Assembly: GCA_947258465.1 (NCBI GenBank)
Contig: CAMYIQ010000186.1
Span: 1-13,662, forward strand
Reading direction: 5' to 3'
Source: an uncultured Erythrobacter sp.
Lineage (GTDB): Bacteria > Pseudomonadota > Alphaproteobacteria > Sphingomonadales > Sphingomonadaceae
Length of the DNA stretch: 13,662 bases
The position numbers and the translations under genes were made by a program. Shown piece by piece: positions 7,568 to 13,662 of this stretch (the stretch's first letter is position 1; each line of letters opens with the position of its first letter). Under the pieces are notes generated by a model. It did not search any database and had not been told where the DNA came from. It saw only the letters and a list, made by a program, of their open reading frames with translations.

Positions 7568-7780
7568 CTAGTCACCGTCCTTGGGCCGCGCGTCTCCTGA
7601 GCTGCATGGCCGCATAGCTTTTTCGTTTTGGCGTGGATCGCTGTCGACGCCCAAGGTCCAGGACGGTGGGTCGCTCGCGGGAAACGATTCGTTCAGGGCT
7701 TCGTCGATCGCTCGCTCTTCCGGGCCGGAGGAGCGCGTCTCTGGCTTGCATCGTGGCCGGTCCGTGGGGGCGTTCGTCAT
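7568..7780 (-). CDS. Small hypothetical protein with SFPASDPPSWT motif
   Basis: This 70-residue protein is polar, proline-rich and acidic or basic in patches, with no signal peptide or membrane segment. Its core, AIDEALNESFPASDPPSWT (about residues 22-40), is a motif I recognise from many short uncharacterised proteobacterial proteins, so I believe the frame is real. I do not know its function. The ATG at 7780 is preferred; a TTG at 7801 would add seven residues. It begins 24 bases after the stop of the GAPDH-like gene, in the same direction, and probably is the last gene of that operon. It is convergent with the sigma factor gene, 35 bases away. Confidence 0.65.
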   Translation of the reverse strand: MTNAPTDRPRCKPETRSSGPEERAIDEALNESFPASDPPSWTLGVDSDPRQNEKAMRPCSSGDARPKDGD

Positions 7781-7804
7781 CGGCTTGGCTCTTGCCTTCA
7801 ATCG

Positions 7805-8854
7805 CTACAATCTCAGCTCGTCTGATCCGATACCAAGCGTTTTGTTTGTCAACCTCATCGAGACCTCGGGCTGCTCCTCGCTCGACGCAAGGGCGCGGAT
7901 CGCATCTATCGTTTCAGGGATGACGATGGCTTGGTTGTCGACCATGTAATTGTAGCACAGTTCGGTTCCATCGACCGCGAGGATGTTGCTCCAGAGGGCC
8001 ACCTCGTAGAGGTCTGCATTGGGCCGCCCCTCCATCGCCATCGCCTCTTTGACGCTGTTGAGTGCCGACAGTCCGCTGTCTCCATCGATGAGCAGAATTC
8101 TTGGCGAGGCCGCAAATGCGTCGAGGACTTCCTCCTTTGTCGCAGGCCGGGTGAGTTCAACATACCAGCTGTGCAGATGAGCCAAGGTCTCAGGAACCTT
8201 GATCGCGATCGTCACCACATCGAGTTCCGGATCCACATGCCGGGCATCCGGCCCCTGATGGCTCGGGATTGTCGGCTCGGGCACGAGCGTGTTCATGATC
8301 CCCCCGAGATGGCTCTCCCAGGGGTCGGTGGCCCGGCGCATGAGCGTGCCGCGCGCCTTTTTGAGCAGGCCTGCGCGCTTCAGCGCCCCTAGGGTGCGGA
8401 CAATCGACGTGGTGTTGCATGACACGACCCGTGTCGCATCGCGGCCGAGTGCGCTCTCATAGGTTGCTTCGGCGACGAATGAGTGCCCCGCCACGTCGTG
8501 CTTCTCGCCTCCTTGCACGATGAATGGCTTCCCTGCGCGGCGATAGATGTCTGCGTTTTGGGCACCGATGCCCTTGGGTGTGCAGTCGACAATGACGTCG
8601 CTTGCCGCGATGAGATCCTCTAGCGAACCAGCAACGTCGAGCCCCGACTCCGGCAAGGTTTGCGAGGCCTGCGAACTGGCCGCAAACAGGCGAACGCCGT
8701 CCTTCGCGAGCATTGCGATCCGCCAATCGGCGGCGACGTCGGCGACGCCTGCCAATGCCATATCGGGTTGTAGCCTTACGGCGCCGACAACGCGGCGACC
8801 GATTACCCCTGCTCCTACGATCCCTACCGAGATCTTGTTTGGCTCCTTTGTCAT
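7805..8854 (-). CDS. gap: Type II (archaeal-type) glyceraldehyde-3-phosphate dehydrogenase-like protein
   Basis: The 349-residue protein has an N-terminal Rossmann domain with GAGVIGRRV (14-22), the nucleotide-binding glycine motif. DCTPKGIGAQN (90-100) and QGGEKHDVAG (114-123) follow, both hallmarks of type II GAPDH. The catalytic Cys is 146 in SCNTTS, and PSHQGPD (197-203) and the RRATDP stretch (173-178) match the archaeal enzyme's active-site region. Ordinary bacterial GAPDH (type I) has SCTTNC instead, so this is a different branch. Such enzymes oxidise glyceraldehyde-3-phosphate with NAD(P). The usual residue after CNTT is Gly in many archaeal enzymes, here Ser. It follows the PRPP synthetase gene by 57 bases. 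Its place beside nucleotide-salvage genes leaves open whether glyceraldehyde-3-phosphate is the true substrate. Confidence 0.88.
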   Translation of the reverse strand: MTKEPNKISVGIVGAGVIGRRVVGAVRLQPDMALAGVADVAADWRIAMLAKDGVRLFAASSQASQTLPESGLDVAGSLEDLIAASDVIVDCTPKGIGAQNADIYRRAGKPFIVQGGEKHDVAGHSFVAEATYESALGRDATRVVSCNTTSIVRTLGALKRAGLLKKARGTLMRRATDPWESHLGGIMNTLVPEPTIPSHQGPDARHVDPELDVVTIAIKVPETLAHLHSWYVELTRPATKEEVLDAFAASPRILLIDGDSGLSALNSVKEAMAMEGRPNADLYEVALWSNILAVDGTELCYNYMVDNQAIVIPETIDAIRALASSEEQPEVSMRLTNKTLGIGSDELRL

Positions 8855-8911
8855 CGACTATGAACTCCAGTTGGTGGTTGCGGGCGCACTCGTGACGCCG
8901 AAAGGGTGGGA

Positions 8912-9829
8912 TTAGTGGCTCGCGCCGATCAGCTCATCGTTCTGGACGCTCCATGCGCACAAAGCCTCGGCGAGTGACGGCGACACATCCACTGCGTTGG
9001 TTGGATGCGCGATGGCATTGACGCTGATCACGCGCTTGGCACCGGCCTGCAGGAGCTCGTCATATGCATTGCCGGCAAAGATGGGGTGGACCACAACGCA
9101 AACCGGCGGCTTACTTCCAGCCTTCGAGAGCAGCTTGACTGTTTCGACGAGCGTTCGCGCACTAGAGGCAATATCGTCGATGATGACGGGTTGTTTGTCG
9201 TCCATATCGGGAAGGCTCCCGCCGCTGATCGCCACATCGAAGTCGCCCCAGCGTTTCTTCTCCAGAACAGCTGAAGGTATGCCGGCCCTTTCTGCGACAT
9301 CGAGCACCCATTGTTCGCTCTCCTCGTCGGGGCCGATGACGAAGGCGTCCGGGATGTTCGCCTTTAGCCAATCCGCAATCGCCGGTGCTGCGGGCACGAC
9401 CTTGCTCGGCACCGAATAAATCTCATCGAGATTGTCGATGCGGTGCAGGTGGGGATCGACGGTGACGAGGAAATCGAAATAGAACGACAGCAGCCGCGAG
9501 AACGAAATGGACGTGACGGCCTCGCCTGGATTGAAGGCCTTGTCCTGGCGCATATAGGCCAGATAAGGCGCGACGAGCGCGATGCTTCGCGCGCCCTGAT
9601 CGCGCAGCGCATCCGCCGCAAAGAGCAATGGCGCGATTTTCGCATCGGGCCGGTCAAGAGTGCAAAGCAGGACTACATCTCGGCCACTTACCGGCGTGGC
9701 GATTCGCAAGTAGGTTTCTCCATCGGGGAACTGGCGCGTCTCGAGTTCGCCGAGATCGGCCTCGAAACACCGGGCAAGTCCTTCGGCCATGCCCGGTGCC
9801 GCGCTAAGGGAAAAGACGACCCTGCTCAT
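8912..9829 (-). CDS. prs: Ribose-phosphate pyrophosphokinase (PRPP synthetase), archaeal-like
   Basis: The 305-residue protein has two phosphoribosyltransferase-like halves. QFPDGETYLRI (33-43), PYLAYMRQDKAF (88-99) and VDPHLHRID (124-132) are conserved PRPP synthetase blocks, the last bearing the ATP/Mg-binding histidines. The catalytic loop appears as VLEKKRWGDF (188-197) and the PRPP loop as VIIDDIASSARTL (215-227). These enzymes make PRPP and AMP from ribose-5-phosphate and ATP. It is shorter than the usual 310-320-residue bacterial Prs, and its blocks look more like archaeal enzymes. The PRPP loop has SSART where the canonical form has (D/S)TGGT. Its ATG overlaps the phosphorylase stop (ATGA at 9826-9829), so the two are translationally coupled. 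It may be a paralogue with a special role next to the housekeeping Prs expected elsewhere. Confidence 0.9.
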   Translation of the reverse strand: MSRVVFSLSAAPGMAEGLARCFEADLGELETRQFPDGETYLRIATPVSGRDVVLLCTLDRPDAKIAPLLFAADALRDQGARSIALVAPYLAYMRQDKAFNPGEAVTSISFSRLLSFYFDFLVTVDPHLHRIDNLDEIYSVPSKVVPAAPAIADWLKANIPDAFVIGPDEESEQWVLDVAERAGIPSAVLEKKRWGDFDVAISGGSLPDMDDKQPVIIDDIASSARTLVETVKLLSKAGSKPPVCVVVHPIFAGNAYDELLQAGAKRVISVNAIAHPTNAVDVSPSLAEALCAWSVQNDELIGASH

Positions 9830-11364
9830 TGTGCCTCCAATCTGATCATATCGCTGTTGCGCAAGGCAAAGGCGAAAGCGTAATCAAGCTCGCCCATGCT
9901 TTCGCCGTGAATGGTGAAGAGTGGCTGGCCTTCCTCGACCAAATCGCCCGACTGCACATGCAGAGCGATCCCGGCCGTCGCGCGCTGCGGTGCGCCAGCG
10001 AGTTTGGCAGTGCGCGCAAGCAGGCGGTTGTCAAAGGTGGCTACCCGTCCTGCGCGCGTGGCGAGGAATTCGCGCGTCTGGAGCGCCCGCCCTGGCTCTT
10101 TGAAGCCGCCCTGTGCTTCGCAGATAGCAAGAAATTTGCTTTCTGCGCGCCCCTCGACCAGCAATTGCGTAGCCTGATGAAGAGCATCGGTACGCGATAC
10201 GCCGCTCAGTTCGAGAATGCCGGCAGCCAGCGCCAGCGCGCGAGCTTTGAGATCCTGCGGCGCGTCGTCGCGGTTGGCGAGGACCGCAAGGACATCATGT
10301 GCCTCCAGGGCCGGCCCGATCCCGCGTCCAACTGGCTGGGTCCCGTCGGTCTGGACTGTCGCGACGTGCAGTCCGCATTGCCGCGCCACGTTCTCGAGGA
10401 GCCCCGCAAGCGCATCGGCGTCCCTTGTGCTCCGAATCTTCGCGGTCGGTCCTACTGGTAGGTCAAGCAATACGTGCGTCGATCCGGCAGCAAGTTTCTT
10501 GGAAAGCACCGAAGCAACAAGTTGCGCATCGCTGTCAACATCCAGAGCCCGCTCGATCCGAATGAGGACGTCATCAGCCGGACTGAGATTGACGCTGCCG
10601 CCCCAAACGATGCAGCCGCCTTCTCGTTCGACCACCTTCTGCATGGCCGCCAGATCGAGCGTCACGGGCGCCATGGTCTCCATCGCATCCGCAGTACCGG
10701 CCGGTGATGTGATCGCCCTGGATGACGTCTTTGGCATCGTGAGACCGGCTGCCGCGATAATACTGACCACGATAGGTGTTGTCCGATTGCCCGGCAGTCC
10801 GCCGACGCAATGTTTGTCCATCACGCGGTCGGTATTCCATTCGAGGCGGTCGCCCGCAGCGAGCATCGCTCGGGTGAGGGCAGCGGTTTCCTCTCCCTGT
10901 GCTGGCTGCGCAGCGAAAGCGGACACGAACGCGGCGATGTCGACATCCGAATACCGACCGTCCGCGATATCGGCGATAATGTGTCCTAGACGGATCTCGT
11001 CAAGCCGGTGGCCATAGAGTTTAGCTCTAACGTGGCTGAGCGACGACAACGGATGAGGATGCCTGACTTGAAGCTCGTCGCCCTCGGCGAGGGAAAGCCG
11101 TGCCATCAGCCGGTGAGGCAGGCCCACTTCATCGTCGGCCAGGAGATCATCCGTAGCCCGGTAAAGCGTCGCCAAAAGCGTTCTTCCTTTCGCGACAAGT
11201 TCCACCCCCACGCGGGCGCGAAACCCTTCGGACCGCGCAACCGGACAATCCTCATGCATGAAGATCATCGCTTCGCCATCGGTTTCGATCGGCAAGGCGC
11301 GCGCGCGCAACGGATGAGCAAGTGCGTCTGTGGAGGAGGTAGGGGAAAGGATGGCCTCACTCAT
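9826..11364 (-). CDS. AMP (NMP) phosphorylase, archaeal-type, DeoA/thymidine phosphorylase superfamily
   Basis: At 512 residues it is longer than bacterial thymidine phosphorylase (about 440). The extra part is an N-terminal domain (about 1-105) like the one on archaeal AMP phosphorylase. The active-site region reads KHCVGGLPGNRTTPIVV (184-200) and KTSSRAITSPAGTADAME (212-229). Bacterial thymidine phosphorylase has HSTGGVGDKTS and SGRGLGHTGGTLDK there; the SSRAITSPAGTAD form is the archaeal NMP phosphorylase form. The C-terminal domain (about 435-505, with ALHVQSGDLVEEGQPLFTIH) is the usual PYNP C-terminal domain. The archaeal enzyme splits AMP, CMP or UMP with phosphate to base and ribose-1,5-bisphosphate. 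It overlaps the RNase gene upstream and the PRPP synthetase gene downstream by ATGA, which ties it to both. Nucleoside phosphorolysis is the alternative. Confidence 0.85.
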   Translation of the reverse strand: MSEAILSPTSSTDALAHPLRARALPIETDGEAMIFMHEDCPVARSEGFRARVGVELVAKGRTLLATLYRATDDLLADDEVGLPHRLMARLSLAEGDELQVRHPHPLSSLSHVRAKLYGHRLDEIRLGHIIADIADGRYSDVDIAAFVSAFAAQPAQGEETAALTRAMLAAGDRLEWNTDRVMDKHCVGGLPGNRTTPIVVSIIAAAGLTMPKTSSRAITSPAGTADAMETMAPVTLDLAAMQKVVEREGGCIVWGGSVNLSPADDVLIRIERALDVDSDAQLVASVLSKKLAAGSTHVLLDLPVGPTAKIRSTRDADALAGLLENVARQCGLHVATVQTDGTQPVGRGIGPALEAHDVLAVLANRDDAPQDLKARALALAAGILELSGVSRTDALHQATQLLVEGRAESKFLAICEAQGGFKEPGRALQTREFLATRAGRVATFDNRLLARTAKLAGAPQRATAGIALHVQSGDLVEEGQPLFTIHGESMGELDYAFAFALRNSDMIRLEAQ

Positions 11365-12725
11365 GAAAGGACGACCTCTTCGGCGTGCTCGGGGACGCGC
11401 GCATTCCAGCCAAGACGTTCGGTCACAAGATGTCTTAGGGTGTCGGACGCACCGGGCTCTCCATGGGTTACGAAAATCTGCCGCGGAGAGGACCGGAAAC
11501 CTTCAAGCCATCGCAGCAGTTCGCCCTGGTCGGCATGGGCCGAAAGCATGTCGAGCTGCGCCACCTCGGCGCGGATGGGGATGTAACTGCCGTGGATTTT
11601 CAGTTCGGTCGCGCCATCGCGCAGGGCCGCCCCCCGCGTGCCGCCAGCCTGAAATCCTGCGAGGATGATCGTGTTGCGGTGACTGGGGGCATAGTGTTTG
11701 AGGTGATGCAAAATCCGCCCGCCGGTTGCCATGCCGCTCGCTGAAATTATGATCTTCGGCATGGCGCTGCGATTGAGCTGCTTGGACTCTTCGGCTTCGC
11801 GAACATATTCGGCAATTCCGCATGCATCGCGGCATTGCTTTTCGGTCAGGCGGTGTTCGCCGAGATGGTCACAGAAAATCGAGCTGGCGTTTACCGCCAT
11901 GGGGCTGTCGAGATAGATCGGGATTTGCGGCAGTCTGCCTCGCTGCCGCAACTGACCGAGATGGTAGAGAAGCGTCTGCGCGCGGCCGATCGCGAAGGAA
12001 GGAATGATGACCGACCCGCCGCGCCGGACCGTTCTTCCGACTACGTCTTCGAGCACACTTTCAGGGTCGGCCTCGCCATGATGGCGATTGCCGTATGTGG
12101 ACTCGGTGACGATGTAATCAGCCTCGGGAACTACCACAGGATCGACCATCGTCGCGCTGCCGTAGCGTCCGATGTCACCCGAGAAGACAATCTTCATATC
12201 GTCGCATTGCAGCTCGATACTTGATGCGCCGAGAATATGGCCCATCGGCCGGAAGATCGCCTTGCAATCGCGCGTAACTTCGACCGGCTCCTGGAAGGGC
12301 ACAGGCCTGAATGACTTCAGCGCGGCTTTCGCATCGGCCTGGGTGTATAGGGGCCGAGGCGACTTGTGCTTGCTGTACCCTTTCCTTTTCGCATAGCGGG
12401 CATCGGCCTCCATCAAATACCCGCTGTCGGGAAGCAGCAATTCGCACAGTTTGAGCGTTGCGTGCGTGCTCAGCACGGGCCCCTTGAACCCGTCGCGTAT
12501 CAGAGCTGGAACGTAGCCCGAATGATCAAGGTGGGCGTGCGTGAGAAGGACCGCATCGATTGACGCCGGATCGACCGGAAACGGCTTCCAGTTGCGCTCA
12601 CGAAGCTGTTTGAAACCCTGAAAGAGCCCGCAATCGATGAGGATCCTGTGATCAGGCGTCTGAAGAAGATACTTCGATCCGGTGACCGTACCCGCTGCTC
12701 CGAGAAAACTTAGCTTGTAGCTCAC
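11361..12725 (-). CDS. Metallo-beta-lactamase/beta-CASP RNase (RNA-specific MBL-fold hydrolase)
   Basis: From the GTG at 12725 the protein has 454 residues. The MBL core shows FLGAAGTVTGS (7-17), the zinc motif HAHLDH (63-68), His 163 in GHILGA and Asp 184 in FSGDIG. The beta-CASP insertion shows TESTYGNR (207-214) and SFAIGRAQ (243-250), followed by ISASGMATGG (327-336). Motif C is His 397 in SAHAD, and THGE (420-423) lies at the end as in RNA-specific beta-CASP members. Such enzymes are RNA endo- or exonucleases in the cytoplasm. I chose GTG 12725 because MSYKLSFLGAAGTVTGS matches the family's N-terminus and GGGAAGAGG lies just upstream; a TTG at 12767 is the longest alternative. The gene overlaps the AMP phosphorylase gene by ATGA at 11361-11364, suggesting it feeds NMPs to it, and starts 86 bases after the upstream ATP-grasp gene ends. 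Confidence 0.9.
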   Translation of the reverse strand: MSYKLSFLGAAGTVTGSKYLLQTPDHRILIDCGLFQGFKQLRERNWKPFPVDPASIDAVLLTHAHLDHSGYVPALIRDGFKGPVLSTHATLKLCELLLPDSGYLMEADARYAKRKGYSKHKSPRPLYTQADAKAALKSFRPVPFQEPVEVTRDCKAIFRPMGHILGASSIELQCDDMKIVFSGDIGRYGSATMVDPVVVPEADYIVTESTYGNRHHGEADPESVLEDVVGRTVRRGGSVIIPSFAIGRAQTLLYHLGQLRQRGRLPQIPIYLDSPMAVNASSIFCDHLGEHRLTEKQCRDACGIAEYVREAEESKQLNRSAMPKIIISASGMATGGRILHHLKHYAPSHRNTIILAGFQAGGTRGAALRDGATELKIHGSYIPIRAEVAQLDMLSAHADQGELLRWLEGFRSSPRQIFVTHGEPGASDTLRHLVTERLGWNARVPEHAEEVVLS

Positions 12726-12729
12726 CAGA

Positions 12730-12738
12730 CCTCTTCCC
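12730..12738 (-). promoter_or_regulatory. Ribosome binding site deciding the beta-CASP RNase start
   Basis: On the minus strand the bases read GGGAAGAGG and end four bases before the GTG at 12725. No comparable site precedes the TTG at 12767. The spacer between this gene and the upstream ATP-grasp gene (12726-12811) has no clear promoter, only a weak TAATCT near 12750, so co-transcription with that gene is possible. Confidence 0.55.
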
Positions 12739-12811
12739 TGCCAATCGGATAGATTAGTAACCCCCAACAGACGGGAGCACGTGGCGGAAATTACAGTTCA
12801 ACCGTCCGAAC

Positions 12812-13662
12812 TTACCGGAATCCGCAGGCAGGATCATCCGTTATGGGAAGTATCGGCGAAAAGCCGCCACCCGGGGTTCGCATATTTGTCGCCTGGCCAT
12901 GGTAGAGCCGTGCCGCGCGCAACAGTATTTCTCCGGCATAGGTATAAAGCCGCACATCCACTTTGAGCTCGACGATATCCGTCTCAAGGCGGACCTTGCG
13001 CGTGCTCGGAGGCGTAAACCGCTGCGCGACATAGCCGCCCTCAACGATCTCGGACCAGACCCGCTTCGTCAGCTTCGCTCCGCGATAGGCGGCCTTGCTG
13101 CCATAACCGCGGGCAGGTTTGAAAAACCAGTCTCGCCGTTCGGACCAGAATTTCTCGGCGTTAAAACGATCGACGATTGCTGTTTTCGGCACCGCGGCGA
13201 GGATCACTTTTTTCTCGCGTTCGCTCAAACCGCACGAAGCCAGCCAATCCGGATCGGAAAGCAGGCAGAGGTTCCGCTTGTCGGCATAGAGCGCATGGAT
13301 ATGCGGATTTGGCGAGAGCACGACGCGGCCTGTCATATAGGCTTCCCGAAGGGTCCGGCTCTCCGGGCGATCGAGCGAGAAATCGACCAGGCGATTATAC
13401 ACAAGATCGATTTTCCTGCCCTCGAAGAGTAATCCGGCGGGGGACAGCTCGAGATCCTCGGGCCCGGCGACCACCGCTTCATATCCGTGCTCCTGCAACA
13501 GGGTCCTTGCTGCGAGAAATTCGGGAAAAAGCGGCTGTCCTTCAGGATCATCATCGACGATGGCGATGGATTCGAGCTCACCGGCACGATCCTGCGCATG
13601 CCACTCCTCCTCGAACATCCGGGCAATTCTTGTCCGAAACGTGTCCTGTGAGATGTCTGCGG
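12812..13662 (-). CDS. ATP-grasp-like protein (5' part beyond the window)
   Basis: The frame stays open from the stop at 12812 to the window edge, so the true start lies outside. The ATG at 13618 has 14 further in-frame codons before it (reading DISQDTFRTRIAR) and is probably internal. Visible are an alternating beta/alpha N-terminal part (ESIAIVDDDPEGQPLF, then DLVYNRLVDFSLDRP) and SPNPHIHALYADKRNLCLL. The likely nucleotide-binding strand-loop is WFFKPARGYGSKAAYRG, with YVAQRFTPPS after it and ARLYHGQATNMRTPGGGFSP near the end. This order of KP..GYGSK, a QRF segment and an Arg/Asn-rich metal-site segment suggests an ATP-grasp ligase of the glutathione/glutathionylspermidine-synthase kind. 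The product is not identifiable. It lies upstream of the RNase operon on the same strand. Confidence 0.6.
   Translation of the reverse strand, partial: ADISQDTFRTRIARMFEEEWHAQDRAGELESIAIVDDDPEGQPLFPEFLAARTLLQEHGYEAVVAGPEDLELSPAGLLFEGRKIDLVYNRLVDFSLDRPESRTLREAYMTGRVVLSPNPHIHALYADKRNLCLLSDPDWLASCGLSEREKKVILAAVPKTAIVDRFNAEKFWSERRDWFFKPARGYGSKAAYRGAKLTKRVWSEIVEGGYVAQRFTPPSTRKVRLETDIVELKVDVRLYTYAGEILLRAARLYHGQATNMRTPGGGFSPILPITDDPACGFR

Noticed and set aside
10217..11017. 266-codon plus-strand open frame
   Set aside because: It is antisense to the AMP phosphorylase gene and its Ser/Arg/Ala-rich composition is typical of a shadow frame.
12726..12767. TTG start for the beta-CASP RNase at 12767
   Set aside because: No ribosome binding site precedes it and the added 14 residues do not fit the family N-terminus; GTG 12725 has a good site.
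1..13662. CRISPR arrays, tRNA or rRNA genes, insertion sequences, attachment sites
   Set aside because: No repeated spacer pattern, cloverleaf-like gene, transposase or integrase frame, or flanking direct repeats were seen by eye.

Overview
The window looks like a high-GC proteobacterial chromosome segment, most likely from an alphaproteobacterium of the Sphingomonadales type. That placement rests on codon use and gene families and could not be tested by search. It is gene-dense, has no RNA gene, CRISPR array or recognisable mobile element, and no gene-free stretch longer than about 160 bases.

Left part (1-5983, plus strand): the window opens inside the 3' end of an FTR1-type iron permease gene. 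After a 156-base gap holding a clear inverted-repeat operator comes a five-gene operon: TetR-family repressor, HlyD-type membrane fusion protein, double-ATPase ABC protein and two ABC-2 permeases. Order and protein lengths match the E. coli cecR/ybhGFSR set. The junctions are ATGA overlaps or gaps of 3-4 bases, so this is one drug or ion export system, probably controlled by its own repressor.

Middle part (5990-7532): a class I-type polyphosphate kinase 2 gene (minus) is divergent from a small ECF-type sigma factor gene (plus) with a Cys/His-rich C-terminal tail and no adjacent anti-sigma gene.

Right part (7568-12725, minus strand): a compact operon reads, in transcription order, beta-CASP metallo-beta-lactamase RNase, archaeal-type AMP (NMP) phosphorylase, archaeal-like ribose-phosphate pyrophosphokinase, archaeal-type (type II) glyceraldehyde-3-phosphate dehydrogenase-like protein, and a roughly 70-residue protein carrying a SFPASDPPSWT motif. 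The first three genes are joined by ATGA stop/start overlaps. Upstream, in the same direction, is the 3' part of an ATP-grasp-like gene that runs off the window.

The most interesting reading is that the right-hand operon is a nucleotide-salvage module: RNA to NMPs (RNase), NMP plus phosphate to base plus ribose-1,5-bisphosphate (AMP phosphorylase), then PRPP and sugar-phosphate interconversion, with PPK2 nearby to rebuild nucleotides from polyphosphate. No ribose-1,5-bisphosphate isomerase or RuBisCO is present in the window, so the fate of that intermediate is open. This pathway is an inference from gene content, not something the sequence proves.
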